From an uncultured Maritalea sp. (GTDB lineage Bacteria > Pseudomonadota > Alphaproteobacteria > Rhizobiales > Devosiaceae), in the NCBI GenBank assembly GCA_913055925.1, contig CAJXLH010000056.1, forward strand, positions 1-11,747: a stretch of 11,747 bases of DNA. Direction: 5' to 3'. A model generated the notes under the pieces. That model was not told the origin of the DNA. It saw only the letters and a program-made list of their open reading frames with translations, and searched no databases. A program made the translations under genes and the position numbers. This document shows, piece after piece, positions 1-7,924 of this stretch (positions within the stretch are counted from its first letter, which is position 1; every line of letters begins with the position of its first letter).

Positions 1-1029
1 CGAAATGGCGAATACACAATGGGCGTTCGTGCCAATGTGGATGGCGTCAAAGAAGACGGAACTCCGATCACTGCAGCCGAAAAAGTGGCTGAACTCAAAA
101 CATGGATTGAAGCGCAAACTTGGCCGAAAACCGTAGATTTTGAATTTAGTGGTGCGGATGAGCAAACCCAGGAAACCAACACCTTTATGATGCAAGCTGG
201 CATCGGTGCGATGGCGTTGATGTTCTTGATCTTGCTGACCCAGTTCAACAGCTTCTATCAGGTGTTCATTACGCTTTCGACGGTTATTATGTCGGTTGCA
301 GGTGTGCTGCTCGGTATGTTGATCACGCAGCAGTCCTTCTCCGCGATTATGACGGGTGTGGGCGTTGTGTCGCTCGCTGGTATTGTGGTGAACAACTCGA
401 TTGTTTTGATCGATACATATAACCGTTTCCGAAAAGAAGACGGCGTAGACCCGATCACAGCATCACTTATGACGGCATCTCAACGTCTGCGCCCTGTGTT
501 GCTGACAACGATCACAACGGTCTTCGGTCTTATCCCGATGGCGATGGGCGTGAGCATCGACTTCTTTGCCCGTGAGATCGTTTTCGGTGACCCATCAGGT
601 GCTTGGTGGATCCAGTTGGCGACGGCCGTTATCTCCGGCTTGACCTTCTCAACGCTACTAACACTTTTGATGGTTCCGGTAATGCTGAGCGCACCATATG
701 TTTGGTGGAACACCTTAAAGTGGCTATCTGGTATCGCTGGCATGGTCTTTGGTTATGTCTGGGGCTTTGTCACCTTCCCATTCCGCGCAATCTTTGGCGG
801 TCGCACGAAGAAGAGTGACGAAGAGAACGAAAACTCAGATACAGCAGACGACCATGAACTGCCGGTCACCCCGGACGAGATTGCTGCGGCGACAGAAACC
901 GATGCGGGAGATCCGGCCAAGGTTGCAGCAAACCAGAATGAGAGCCCTGTAGCTGCTGGTGAGCTGATTGAGGAAGAGAAGCACGGTGTGACCGTGGTAT
1001 CTCGTCCACAACCTGAGGCAGCCGAATAA
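1..1029 (+). CDS. RND-family efflux permease, C-terminal part (5' end outside window)
   Basis: The reading frame is open from base 1, so the gene is cut by the window edge and the ATG at 19 is internal; 342 residues are visible. They match the end of an AcrB-like inner-membrane pump: the end of a periplasmic loop, then five hydrophobic helices at about visible residues 63-83, 87-109, 114-138, 165-184 and 202-230, equivalent to TM8-TM12. The stretch VVSLAGIVVNNSIVLIDTYN is the typical TM10 signature, and RLRPVLLTT begins TM11. Such pumps use proton flux to export drugs, metals or lipids with a periplasmic adaptor and outer-membrane channel; the substrate cannot be told here. Unusual is what follows TM12: another hydrophobic segment (about 241-262) and a 75-residue acidic, Ala/Glu-rich tail. 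The family is secure, the exact subfamily is not. Confidence 0.93.
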   Translation, partial: RNGEYTMGVRANVDGVKEDGTPITAAEKVAELKTWIEAQTWPKTVDFEFSGADEQTQETNTFMMQAGIGAMALMFLILLTQFNSFYQVFITLSTVIMSVAGVLLGMLITQQSFSAIMTGVGVVSLAGIVVNNSIVLIDTYNRFRKEDGVDPITASLMTASQRLRPVLLTTITTVFGLIPMAMGVSIDFFAREIVFGDPSGAWWIQLATAVISGLTFSTLLTLLMVPVMLSAPYVWWNTLKWLSGIAGMVFGYVWGFVTFPFRAIFGGRTKKSDEENENSDTADDHELPVTPDEIAAATETDAGDPAKVAANQNESPVAAGELIEEEKHGVTVVSRPQPEAAE

Positions 1030-1051
1030 GGCAACAAACCAATGTCAAAAC

Positions 1052-1084
1052 AAAAGGCGCGGTTTCAAAAACCGCGCCTTTTTT
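1052..1084. terminator. Bidirectional rho-independent terminator between convergent genes
   Basis: A 14-bp perfect stem (1052-1065 with 1069-1082, core GGCGCGGTTT/AAACCGCGCC) has a three-base loop and is flanked by T runs on both strands. It lies between the RND gene (+) and the ABC exporter (-), which converge here, so it can serve both. Confidence 0.9.
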
Positions 1085-1106
1085 GTGTCTGTCGAAACCT
1101 CAGTTC

Positions 1107-3005
1107 TTAGCTCTTCACCAAGAAGCCCTCGGTGTCAGTTTCGCGCGCCATGCGGAGCTTCTCACCGGCCTCATCAACCTCACGCTGACGGTGCCACATT
1201 TGCTCGTAAAGGCCGTTCATGGCCAAAAGCTCGTCATGCGTGCCACGCTCGGCAATCTCCCCTGCCCGCAATACGATAATCTCGTCAGCATTGATTACCG
1301 TTGAAAGGCGGTGCGCGATGACAAGGGTCGTGCGGTTTTGAGAAACATGGTCAAGGGCCGACTGAATTTCACGTTCGGTCTGCGTGTCGAGCGCAGATGT
1401 CGCTTCATCCAAGATCAAGATTGGTGGACTTTTGAGAATAGTGCGTGCAATGGCGACGCGCTGCTTTTCACCGCCCGACAATTTTAGACCGCGTTCGCCC
1501 ACAGGGGTATCAAACCCTTGCGGCAAACCTTCGATGAAGTCGTAAATCTGCGCCAATCGCGCAGCCTCACGCACTTCCTCGTCCGTTGCGTCGGGGCGAC
1601 CATAGCGAATGTTATAAGCAATCGTATCGTTAAACAGCACTGTATCCTGCGGCACCATGCCAACAGACTCGCGGAGCGATTTTTGTGTGACATCGCGCAC
1701 GTCCTGCCCGTCAATTTCAACAGAACCTTCAATCGCATCGTAGAAGCGATAGATCAGCCGAGAAATCGTTGACTTGCCTGCGCCCGAAGGTCCAACAACC
1801 GCGATGGTTTTACCTGCAGGTACTTCAAAGCTAACGCCTTTCAGGATTTCGCGGTCGGGATCATAATGAAATTTCACGTCATTGAACTTTAGAATTGGCC
1901 CAGTGACCTCTAGCGGCTTGGCTGTCGGTTTATCTTGGATTTCTGCTTCCTGATCCAAGAGTTTGAACATCTCTTCAATATCGGTAAGTCCTTGACGGAT
2001 TTCACGATAGACGAAGCCGATAAAGTTCAGCGGCCGATAAATCTGCATCATAAATGTGTTGATCAATACAAAATCGCCTACAGTAATCGACCCGCTCAAG
2101 ACGCCTTGCACCGACATGACGCCAATAATCGCCATGCCGACCCAGAAGATCACTGCCTGACCAAAGTTAAGGAAACCGAGCGACGTCCACATGCGAATAG
2201 CAGCGCCTTCATAGGTCGCCATAGAGCTATCAAACCGGCGCGCTTCCATCTCTTCGTTTCCGAAGTATTTGACTGTTTCAAAGTTTAGAAGGCTGTCGAT
2301 CGCTTTTGAGTTGGCGTCAGTATCGCTGTCATTCATCTTGCGGCGAATGCCAATGCGCCAGTTGCTCGCTTTCACGGTGAAGTAGATATATGCCCAGATC
2401 ATCACCACCACGATGCCGAGATAGGTGATGCCAAACATCCAAACGAAAACAGCGCCGATAATGACAAATTCTACGAGCGCAGGCGCCGTGTTGAGCATTG
2501 TGAACCGTACAATGGTTTCAATGCCCTTCGTCCCCCGTTCGATAACCCGCGACAAGCCGCCTGTGCGTCGTTGCAAATGGTAGCGCAGAGACAGGCGATG
2601 CAGGTGGATAAAAGTGCGATGCGCCAATTGGCGAACAGCGTGTTGGCCGACCGAGGCGAACAAGACGTCGCGCAATTGCATGAACAAGCTTTCGACAATG
2701 TGGCCGAGGGCATAAGCCAGCGCAAAAATGATTGGCAGCGAGAGGCCAAGCATCAATGCCTGTTCTGTTTGCGCCTCGATGCCTAGTCCATCAATGATGT
2801 TTTTGTAGGCGAATGGCACAAAAGTCGACGCTGCCTTTGCCGCCAACAAGGCAACAATCGCAAGCAACACACGAATTTTCAAATCGGGGCGGTCTGATGG
2901 CCACATAAATGGCCAAAGGTTTTTGAGGGTCGAAAGAACGGAACCTTCGTCCGCGCTCACGGTTTGGTTTTTGGTATCAGGGCGACCTGATGGCGCTCGG
3001 GCCAT
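1107..3005 (-). CDS. ATM1-type ABC exporter, fused permease and ATPase (heavy-metal/glutathione-conjugate class)
   Basis: A 632-residue half-transporter with the membrane domain first (helices within about residues 45-340) and the ATPase after (about 370-610). The ATPase is complete: Walker A GPSGAGKST at 405-413, Q-loop Q453, signature LSGGE at 509-513, Walker B ILILDE at 529-534 and H-loop H565. The segment NFETVKYFGNEEMEARRF (241-258) and WRIGIRRK (216-223; R217 and R221 have the R-x3-R spacing of the glutathione-site arginines in bacterial Atm1) mark the ATM1/HMT1/ABCB7 group. Members work as homodimers in the inner membrane and export glutathione-linked species, in bacteria often tied to heavy-metal tolerance; the actual cargo here is inference. 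The ATG lies three bases after the arsR stop, with a CGGAG ribosome site inside the arsR end, so the two are translated from one message and expression probably follows the ArsR protein. Confidence 0.93.
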   Translation of the reverse strand: MARAPSGRPDTKNQTVSADEGSVLSTLKNLWPFMWPSDRPDLKIRVLLAIVALLAAKAASTFVPFAYKNIIDGLGIEAQTEQALMLGLSLPIIFALAYALGHIVESLFMQLRDVLFASVGQHAVRQLAHRTFIHLHRLSLRYHLQRRTGGLSRVIERGTKGIETIVRFTMLNTAPALVEFVIIGAVFVWMFGITYLGIVVVMIWAYIYFTVKASNWRIGIRRKMNDSDTDANSKAIDSLLNFETVKYFGNEEMEARRFDSSMATYEGAAIRMWTSLGFLNFGQAVIFWVGMAIIGVMSVQGVLSGSITVGDFVLINTFMMQIYRPLNFIGFVYREIRQGLTDIEEMFKLLDQEAEIQDKPTAKPLEVTGPILKFNDVKFHYDPDREILKGVSFEVPAGKTIAVVGPSGAGKSTISRLIYRFYDAIEGSVEIDGQDVRDVTQKSLRESVGMVPQDTVLFNDTIAYNIRYGRPDATDEEVREAARLAQIYDFIEGLPQGFDTPVGERGLKLSGGEKQRVAIARTILKSPPILILDEATSALDTQTEREIQSALDHVSQNRTTLVIAHRLSTVINADEIIVLRAGEIAERGTHDELLAMNGLYEQMWHRQREVDEAGEKLRMARETDTEGFLVKS

Positions 3006-3008
3006 GAA

Positions 3009-3332
3009 TTACTCCGCGTTTTCGGGAATGTGGGATTTGGTGAGTGGGCTCACCGTTTCGTCAAAAAGTGCTCGGACTTTTTCGAATTCTGTACTGCAAA
3101 TGGAATAGCAGTTTTTGGTGCCTTGGCCTTTGCGTTCAATCAGGCCCGCTTCCAACAAGACCTTTAGATGCTGCGAAACGGTGGACTGTGCCAAGTCAAC
3201 ACAGCTCATCACATCGCCACAACACGGCTTTTGGATACTGGATAGATAACGCAAAATGGCAAGGCGCGCCGGATGAGATAGGGCGCGCATTGCTAGGGCA
3301 AGGGATTTATCTTCAGGCAAAATCTCTTTCAT
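3009..3332 (-). CDS. ArsR-family winged-helix repressor, cysteine-rich
   Basis: This 107-residue protein has the ArsR/SmtB fold: ALSHPARLAILRYL (17-30), a recognition helix in DLAQSTVSQHLKVLLEAGLI (46-65), then the beta-wing (66-80). Family members leave DNA when a metal, metalloid or oxidant binds. Five cysteines, C37, C38, C44, C75 and C79, lie beside the recognition helix and in or after the wing, so a thiol-based metal or redox sensor is plausible; they do not match the CxC-x2-C layout of E. coli ArsR, so the ligand is not predictable. It is the first gene of a two-gene unit with the ATM1-type exporter. The ATG sits inside the long palindrome described separately, which suggests autoregulation. 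No Shine-Dalgarno sequence lies at normal distance, so a leaderless or near-leaderless message is possible. Confidence 0.93.
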   Translation of the reverse strand: MKEILPEDKSLALAMRALSHPARLAILRYLSSIQKPCCGDVMSCVDLAQSTVSQHLKVLLEAGLIERKGQGTKNCYSICSTEFEKVRALFDETVSPLTKSHIPENAE

Positions 3333-3357
3333 CGTAATATTACGATAAAAGAGATTT
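3320..3357. promoter_or_regulatory. 38-bp near-perfect palindrome over the arsR start codon (candidate ArsR operator)
   Basis: The central ATCGTAATATTACGAT (3331-3346) is a perfect 16-bp palindrome. It is extended by AAATCTCTTT (3320-3329) and its complement AAAGAGATTT (3348-3357), leaving a single mismatched pair (3330/3347). The arsR ATG (3330-3332) lies within it and the predicted -10 box overlaps it. An AT-rich dyad at the start of its own gene is the usual operator arrangement for ArsR-family proteins. As RNA it would fold into an 18-bp stem, but the following T run is only four bases, so a terminator for the upstream LysM gene is less likely. Confidence 0.75.
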
Positions 3358-3370
3358 CCCTTTATTGCAA
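3342..3370 (-). promoter_or_regulatory. Predicted arsR promoter
   Basis: On the minus strand TTGCAA (3365-3370) as -35 is followed after 17 bases by TATCGT (3342-3347) as -10. Transcription would start near 3335, only a few bases before the arsR ATG, and the -10 overlaps the palindrome. The -10 match is moderate (four of six). Confidence 0.4.
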
Positions 3371-3374
3371 GCGG

Positions 3375-5834
3375 TTACTCAGTGTTTTCCGGCAGCTCAA
3401 ACACTTGACCTGGGAAAATCAAATGCGGATTTGAGATTTGCTGCGTGTTCGCTTCGTAAATCGTGGTGTACTTCACACCACTGCCGTATACGCGGCGCGC
3501 GATGGTCCAAAGATTGTCACCACGGCGAATAATCGCTTTACCCGAGACGAAGCGCGCCTCTTCGCCCTCACCAACTGCAACCGCCGTCAGCGTGTCGACT
3601 TGCGCTTCTTCCGAAGTCTCTGCTGTCGCAGTTTCAACATCGTCGTTTTCAGGCGTTGTTTCCGCTTCCGTTGCCGCAACCGTTGTTTCGCCTGCTGGCT
3701 CCTCCGCGGCTGCAGCTACTTCGGCGGTTGGCTCAACGGCTTCAGTCTGCGTTTCAGTTTTCGGAGCCTGATCGCTTTCTCCCGTCTCCGTGACAGGCGT
3801 CGATGCCACTTCTGTTTCGGCATTCGCTTCAGAAGTCTCAGCGCTTGCTGTTTCTTGAGGCGCAGCTTCATTTTCCGTTGTGGTGTTGGTCGCCGCAACA
3901 ACAGTTTCGCCGCCAGTACTATCGTTTGTGCTCGCCTCTTCAACCGCTTCTTCTGCAGCCTCAGCAGTTTCCGTCGCTGCTTCAACAGTTTCAGATACGA
4001 CTTCAGCGGACTCCGTTGCAGCTTCTACGGTCTCAGTCACCGCTTCAGCAACTTCCGTGACTGTTTCTGCAACCTCAACCGTTTCTTCTTGCACCGCAGT
4101 TTCCGTTACCGCGTCCGTTCCTGGGGCCGTTGCTGTCTCGTTGCCCGTTTCGGTTGTTGCAGCTGTTTCAGCAGTCGCTTGAGGCGCTTCCTCTGTTGCT
4201 GCTGGCGACTCTGCCACTTCTGGCAGCGCCTCAACAACAAAGTTAACTTCGGCACGCGCGGCAACCGTCGTGTTGTCCTCTGTAATCAAGTCGGCGCGCA
4301 CACGTTGTGAACCCGGTTTTAGAATATCCGCCGTTTCAAGCAACCAACGCCCTTCTTCCACAACCGCATCGCCAATGTGATTGTTGTCCACATAGATCCG
4401 CATGATTGCGCCCGTTGGGCCGCCGCCAGCGATGAAGTTCAAATTGCCGTCAATTTCAATCGCATCGATGCTTGGCTGAACAAAGTTCTCGATGGCCTCG
4501 ATCGCAGCCTGCGCCGCTTCGGCCGTTGCAACTTGCGTCTCGGTTTGAGCATTGGTTTCAGCTTCCGATGGCGCTGTGGTTTCTGCGCTTGCCTCTTCAG
4601 AGGCAACTTCAATTACATCTTCAGTTGCAGCATTTGTTTCTTCTACCGCAGCAACTTCTGGTGTTTCCTCACCAGTGGTTGTTTCTGTCACGGCCTCAGT
4701 GGTCGCTTCAGCAGTTTCAGTGGCTTCCGTACTCTCAACAACAGCCTCGTTGTTGCTGTCGGATTCAACGCTATCTTCAGTTTCAGCAGGTGCCTCAGCT
4801 GTTGTGTCCGCTTCGGCAACTTCTGTTTCCGCTGCAGCAACTTCTTCAGTCTCTTCGGTTGTTGCTGCGGTTTCAGTTGCTTCGTTTGGCGTTGTTTCAG
4901 CAGCAACTTCAAGCGATGTTTCAGTGCCTGCTGTTTCGGTTTCTTCTTGCGCTGTTTCAGTCGCTGCTTCGGCTACCTCGACCGTTTCTTCAGTTTCGTT
5001 AGCCTCGGCTTCTACTGAAGTTTCTGTTTCATTTGAATCACTTGCCGTTGCTTGTTCTGGTGCAGATTCAGTTTCTTCCGAGTTTGATTCAACTTCCGCA
5101 ACTTTGGTCTCTTCAGGTTTTGTCAAACCCTGGATGATGTCAGATGCTTCACCTGGGATGGACGCCACCACAATTGGTTCACGATCACGACCTTCATGAA
5201 TCAACACGATTTCCGACTTGGGCGATTGCGCGACTTCACCAGCGGCATTGTGTGCCTCAACAGTGATTTCTACGCCCCCTGTGGGTAGCGGATTTTCCGG
5301 CACAAACACCCATTCGCCATTTCGTTCTGGCTTTGCCTTGCCTAAAATCTGACCGTTTGATTTTACAATGACGGTGTCATCAGCTGCTGCTGTACCGACA
5401 ATGACAACAAGTCCATCAGGTGCGGCGCGTGCGATTGTGAAGTCAGGCACAATTGCAGCGACCTCGGGCTCAGCTACTTCAGTGTCCGCCTCTGCAGCCG
5501 TAGCCGTTTCCTCTGTATTTGCATCCGCAGTACTGTCTGTTGAAACTGGAGCGGTTTCGTCGGCAACTGGAGTGGCATCAGATGTTTCTGCAGTCGTCGC
5601 GTCAGTGCTGCTGTCACTTGCTGCTATGGTTGGCGCTTCGCGGCGCAAAACGGTGTCGATTACGCATCCGACAAATGGTTTGTCCGGATTTGCCAAACAG
5701 TTATTCACCGCTGGCGCTGCTACAATTCCTGTCGCTGCTGCTGCCGTAGCCGCGGCAAAGCCGATTGCTACATACAGGTTTGAACTCGTTGCCTTCTCAG
5801 CCAGGGTCGCCTCCCACTTAACTCCAAAGACCAC
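3375..5834 (-). CDS. Membrane-anchored LysM-domain protein with long Glu/Thr/Ala-rich linkers
   Basis: An 819-residue protein read from a GTG. Residues 20-42 form one hydrophobic Ala-rich membrane segment, followed by C46 and C57, which may form a disulfide. Residues about 128-225 and 452-535 look like two small beta-sandwich (Ig-like) modules. Between and after them lie roughly 200-residue stretches made almost only of E, T, A, V and S. The C-terminus (about 766-815, from IRRGDNLWTIARRVYG to IFPGQVFELP) is a LysM domain, which binds peptidoglycan glycan chains. The layout suggests an inner-membrane anchor reaching the cell wall. The start is unsure: GTG at 5834 has no ribosome site and only two sense codons precede it before a stop, while codon 11 (CTG, 5802-5804) follows GGGAGG at ideal distance. 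It lies 18 bases after cimA and probably shares its message. Specific function unknown. Confidence 0.85.
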   Translation of the reverse strand: MVFGVKWEATLAEKATSSNLYVAIGFAAATAAAATGIVAAPAVNNCLANPDKPFVGCVIDTVLRREAPTIAASDSSTDATTAETSDATPVADETAPVSTDSTADANTEETATAAEADTEVAEPEVAAIVPDFTIARAAPDGLVVIVGTAAADDTVIVKSNGQILGKAKPERNGEWVFVPENPLPTGGVEITVEAHNAAGEVAQSPKSEIVLIHEGRDREPIVVASIPGEASDIIQGLTKPEETKVAEVESNSEETESAPEQATASDSNETETSVEAEANETEETVEVAEAATETAQEETETAGTETSLEVAAETTPNEATETAATTEETEEVAAAETEVAEADTTAEAPAETEDSVESDSNNEAVVESTEATETAEATTEAVTETTTGEETPEVAAVEETNAATEDVIEVASEEASAETTAPSEAETNAQTETQVATAEAAQAAIEAIENFVQPSIDAIEIDGNLNFIAGGGPTGAIMRIYVDNNHIGDAVVEEGRWLLETADILKPGSQRVRADLITEDNTTVAARAEVNFVVEALPEVAESPAATEEAPQATAETAATTETGNETATAPGTDAVTETAVQEETVEVAETVTEVAEAVTETVEAATESAEVVSETVEAATETAEAAEEAVEEASTNDSTGGETVVAATNTTTENEAAPQETASAETSEANAETEVASTPVTETGESDQAPKTETQTEAVEPTAEVAAAAEEPAGETTVAATEAETTPENDDVETATAETSEEAQVDTLTAVAVGEGEEARFVSGKAIIRRGDNLWTIARRVYGSGVKYTTIYEANTQQISNPHLIFPGQVFELPENTE
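3930..4054 (-). repeat. Degenerate tandem repeats in the LysM-protein linker
   Basis: The clearest pair is 3971-4012 and 4013-4054, 42 bp each and about 69% identical by eye. They encode two successive 14-residue units, TETVEAATESAEVV and SETVEAATETAEAA. Similar but looser units continue on both sides and recur in the first linker around 4700-5000. Confidence 0.65.
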
Positions 5835-5852
5835 CCGTTTTTACTTGAACTT

Positions 5853-7445
5853 TTATCTGGGTTCGGTCTTCAACAATTTATACGTTACCGACTCATACAA
5901 TGCCTCGAACGATGCATCAATGATGTTTGCGGAAACACCGACCGTAAACCAACGTTCACCGGACTTGTCCCGCGATTCAACCAGCACACGGGTTACCGCG
6001 CCCGTGCCACCGTTTAAGATACGCACCTTAAAGTCGACCAACTCCAGATCATCAATTCGGTCCGAATATTTACCCAAATCTTTGCGCATAGCGAGATCGA
6101 GCGCGTTCACCGGGCCATTGCCTTCAGCAACCGACATCAACATTTCGCCGTCGACTTCAATTTTCACCACCGCTTCAGACATAGTGGTCAACTCGCCTTT
6201 GGCATTGTAGCGGCGTTCGACGCTTGTTCGGAAGCTATCAACACGGAAGTATTCTGGCAGCTGTCCGAGTGTTTTATGCGCGAGAAGCGCGAAAGATGCG
6301 TCAGCGCCATCATAAGAATAGCCGCGAGCCTCGCGTTCTTTCACAACCCGCAAAAGCCCGTCCAAACGCGGGTCGCTTTTCTCAATCTCAATGCCTAAAC
6401 GCGCTAGCACTGTCAAAAGGTTGGATTTACCCGCTTGCTGCGAAACCATCACATTGCGGGCATTGCCCACGCTTTCTGGCTCGATATGCTCATAGCAAGA
6501 CGGATCTTTTTGCAACGCGGAGGCATGAATGCCGGCTTTTGTCGCAAAAGCCGATGCACCTACGTATGGCGACTGCCGTGCAGGTGCGCGGTTCAACAAC
6601 TCGTCAAAGCTCCGGGATAGATTGGTCAAGCCGCGCAGCTTTTCATCATCCACCGAGATCTCAACCGTCGACTTGAACGGCTCTTTGAGTGCCAGCGTGG
6701 GGATCAGCGAAATCAAATTGGCGTTGCCGCAACGCTCGCCGATACCGTTCAGCGTGCCTTGAACATGCCGCACACCTGCACGCACCGCCGCTAGCGTGTT
6801 CGCGACAGCCTGTTCAGTGTCGTTGTGGGCATGAATACCAAGGTTTAAGCCCGGCACGTGTTCCGTTACGGCGGAGACAATATCGAATATCTCACTCGGC
6901 ATTGTGCCGCCATTTGTGTCGCAGAGGACCACCCAGCGTGCGCCAGCCTCAAACGCCGTCTTTGCGCATTTTATTGCGTATTCCGGATTGGCCTTATAGC
7001 CATCAAAGAAATGCTCGCAGTCGACAATTGTCTCGCCTTTTGAGGCAGACGAGGCTTTCACAGAATCCGCAATGGATTGAAGATTTTCTTCAAGGCTGAT
7101 GCCCATCGCCAATTCGATCTGGCGATCCCAAGCCTTCGCGACGAAACAAATCGCTTCTGCTTCACTTTGCAACAGGCCTTGCAAACCGGGGTCATTGTCG
7201 ATTGAGCGCCCCGCCCGTTTGGTCATCCCAAAGGCCGTAAATGTCGCATTTTGCGTGCGCTTTTTCGAAAAGAACTCGGTATCAACGACATTCGCGCCGG
7301 GGTACCCGCCTTCAATATAATCGACACCCAGCTCATCAAGCATTTTTGCGATGGTAATTTTGTCTTCAACCGAAAACTCAATACCTGCAGTTTGTGCGCC
7401 ATCGCGCAGTGTGGTGTCGAAAAGATAAAGGCGTTGTTGCGACAT
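5853..7445 (-). CDS. cimA: (R)-citramalate synthase
   Basis: A 530-residue enzyme of the isopropylmalate/homocitrate/citramalate synthase family, which condenses acetyl-CoA with a 2-oxo acid. The first signature LFDTTLRDGAQ (8-18) includes metal and catalytic residues D10 and R14; the second is GIHAHNDTEQAVANT (203-217), with metal ligands H205 and H207, followed by GTLNGIGERCGNANL (230-244). Residues 1-280 form the TIM barrel, and about 400-525 match the LeuA-type regulatory domain that usually mediates end-product feedback. Length and the opening RLYLFDTTLRDGAQTAGI fit the citramalate synthase group (pyruvate as acceptor), which supplies 2-oxobutyrate for isoleucine without threonine, rather than LeuA or NifV. 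The start lies 20 bases after the GFA gene, with GTAGGG upstream. Substrate choice is by family resemblance. Confidence 0.92.
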   Translation of the reverse strand: MSQQRLYLFDTTLRDGAQTAGIEFSVEDKITIAKMLDELGVDYIEGGYPGANVVDTEFFSKKRTQNATFTAFGMTKRAGRSIDNDPGLQGLLQSEAEAICFVAKAWDRQIELAMGISLEENLQSIADSVKASSASKGETIVDCEHFFDGYKANPEYAIKCAKTAFEAGARWVVLCDTNGGTMPSEIFDIVSAVTEHVPGLNLGIHAHNDTEQAVANTLAAVRAGVRHVQGTLNGIGERCGNANLISLIPTLALKEPFKSTVEISVDDEKLRGLTNLSRSFDELLNRAPARQSPYVGASAFATKAGIHASALQKDPSCYEHIEPESVGNARNVMVSQQAGKSNLLTVLARLGIEIEKSDPRLDGLLRVVKEREARGYSYDGADASFALLAHKTLGQLPEYFRVDSFRTSVERRYNAKGELTTMSEAVVKIEVDGEMLMSVAEGNGPVNALDLAMRKDLGKYSDRIDDLELVDFKVRILNGGTGAVTRVLVESRDKSGERWFTVGVSANIIDASFEALYESVTYKLLKTEPR

Positions 7446-7465
7446 AAGCCCTACTCAGTTTGCGT

Positions 7466-7924
7466 TTAGTTTTCAGGCCAATGCGCCGTATCGTGGTCTG
7501 GATGCTGATGGTTTTCAACCTTCGGCCCCTCACCTTCAAAGACACGGACAGGCAATTCATGAAGCTTGTCAAAGCTTTCGATCTTAGCTTCAACCGCTAG
7601 CTGTTTGTTTGGGGCGACCGCGTTTGGATTATCAAACGCGCCTATTGCGAGCGATGTGCCATCCTGGTGCCATTCGTAAGTAAGCGGCGTTCCACAGTCC
7701 TTACAAAACCCGCGCGAAGCGATGTTTGAGCTTTTGAAGTGACTTAGCTCGCCGCGCACCCATTCCACCTTGTCGTCAGAAAAAGTGGCGAAAGCACCAA
7801 AATAATTGCCCGATGCTTTTTGGCACATACGGCAATGGCAAATGGATGACCAAAACTCATCACCCTTGGCATGAAAACGAATGGCGCCACACTGGCAGCC
7901 GCCTGCATGAATGGTTTCGCTCAT
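7466..7924 (-). CDS. GFA/CENP-V-domain zinc protein
   Basis: With the ATG at 7924 this is a 152-residue protein of the GFA (glutathione-dependent formaldehyde-activating-like) fold. The zinc-binding cysteines are all visible: GGCQCG (C10, C12), CHCRMC (C29, C31, C34) and FCKDCG (C74, C77). Homologues bind structural zinc and often glutathione-like thiols, but a catalytic role is rarely proven and the name reflects the fold only. A longer reading from a TTG at 7939 adds five residues; I prefer the ATG because it forms TAATG with the cysS stop, a one-base overlap typical of translational coupling. It lies inside the cysS-cimA run. The C-terminal tail is His/Asp-rich (NHQHPDHDTAHWPEN). Confidence 0.9.
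   Translation of the reverse strand: MSETIHAGGCQCGAIRFHAKGDEFWSSICHCRMCQKASGNYFGAFATFSDDKVEWVRGELSHFKSSNIASRGFCKDCGTPLTYEWHQDGTSLAIGAFDNPNAVAPNKQLAVEAKIESFDKLHELPVRVFEGEGPKVENHQHPDHDTAHWPEN

Noticed and set aside
3438..5199. Several long open frames on the plus strand opposite the LysM gene, some Ser/Val-rich and others Phe/Cys/Arg-rich
   Set aside because: They mirror the biased GAA/ACT/GCT codons of the linkers read in reverse. They have no ribosome sites, no recognisable domain and low-complexity composition; the minus-strand protein with LysM and Ig-like modules explains the region.
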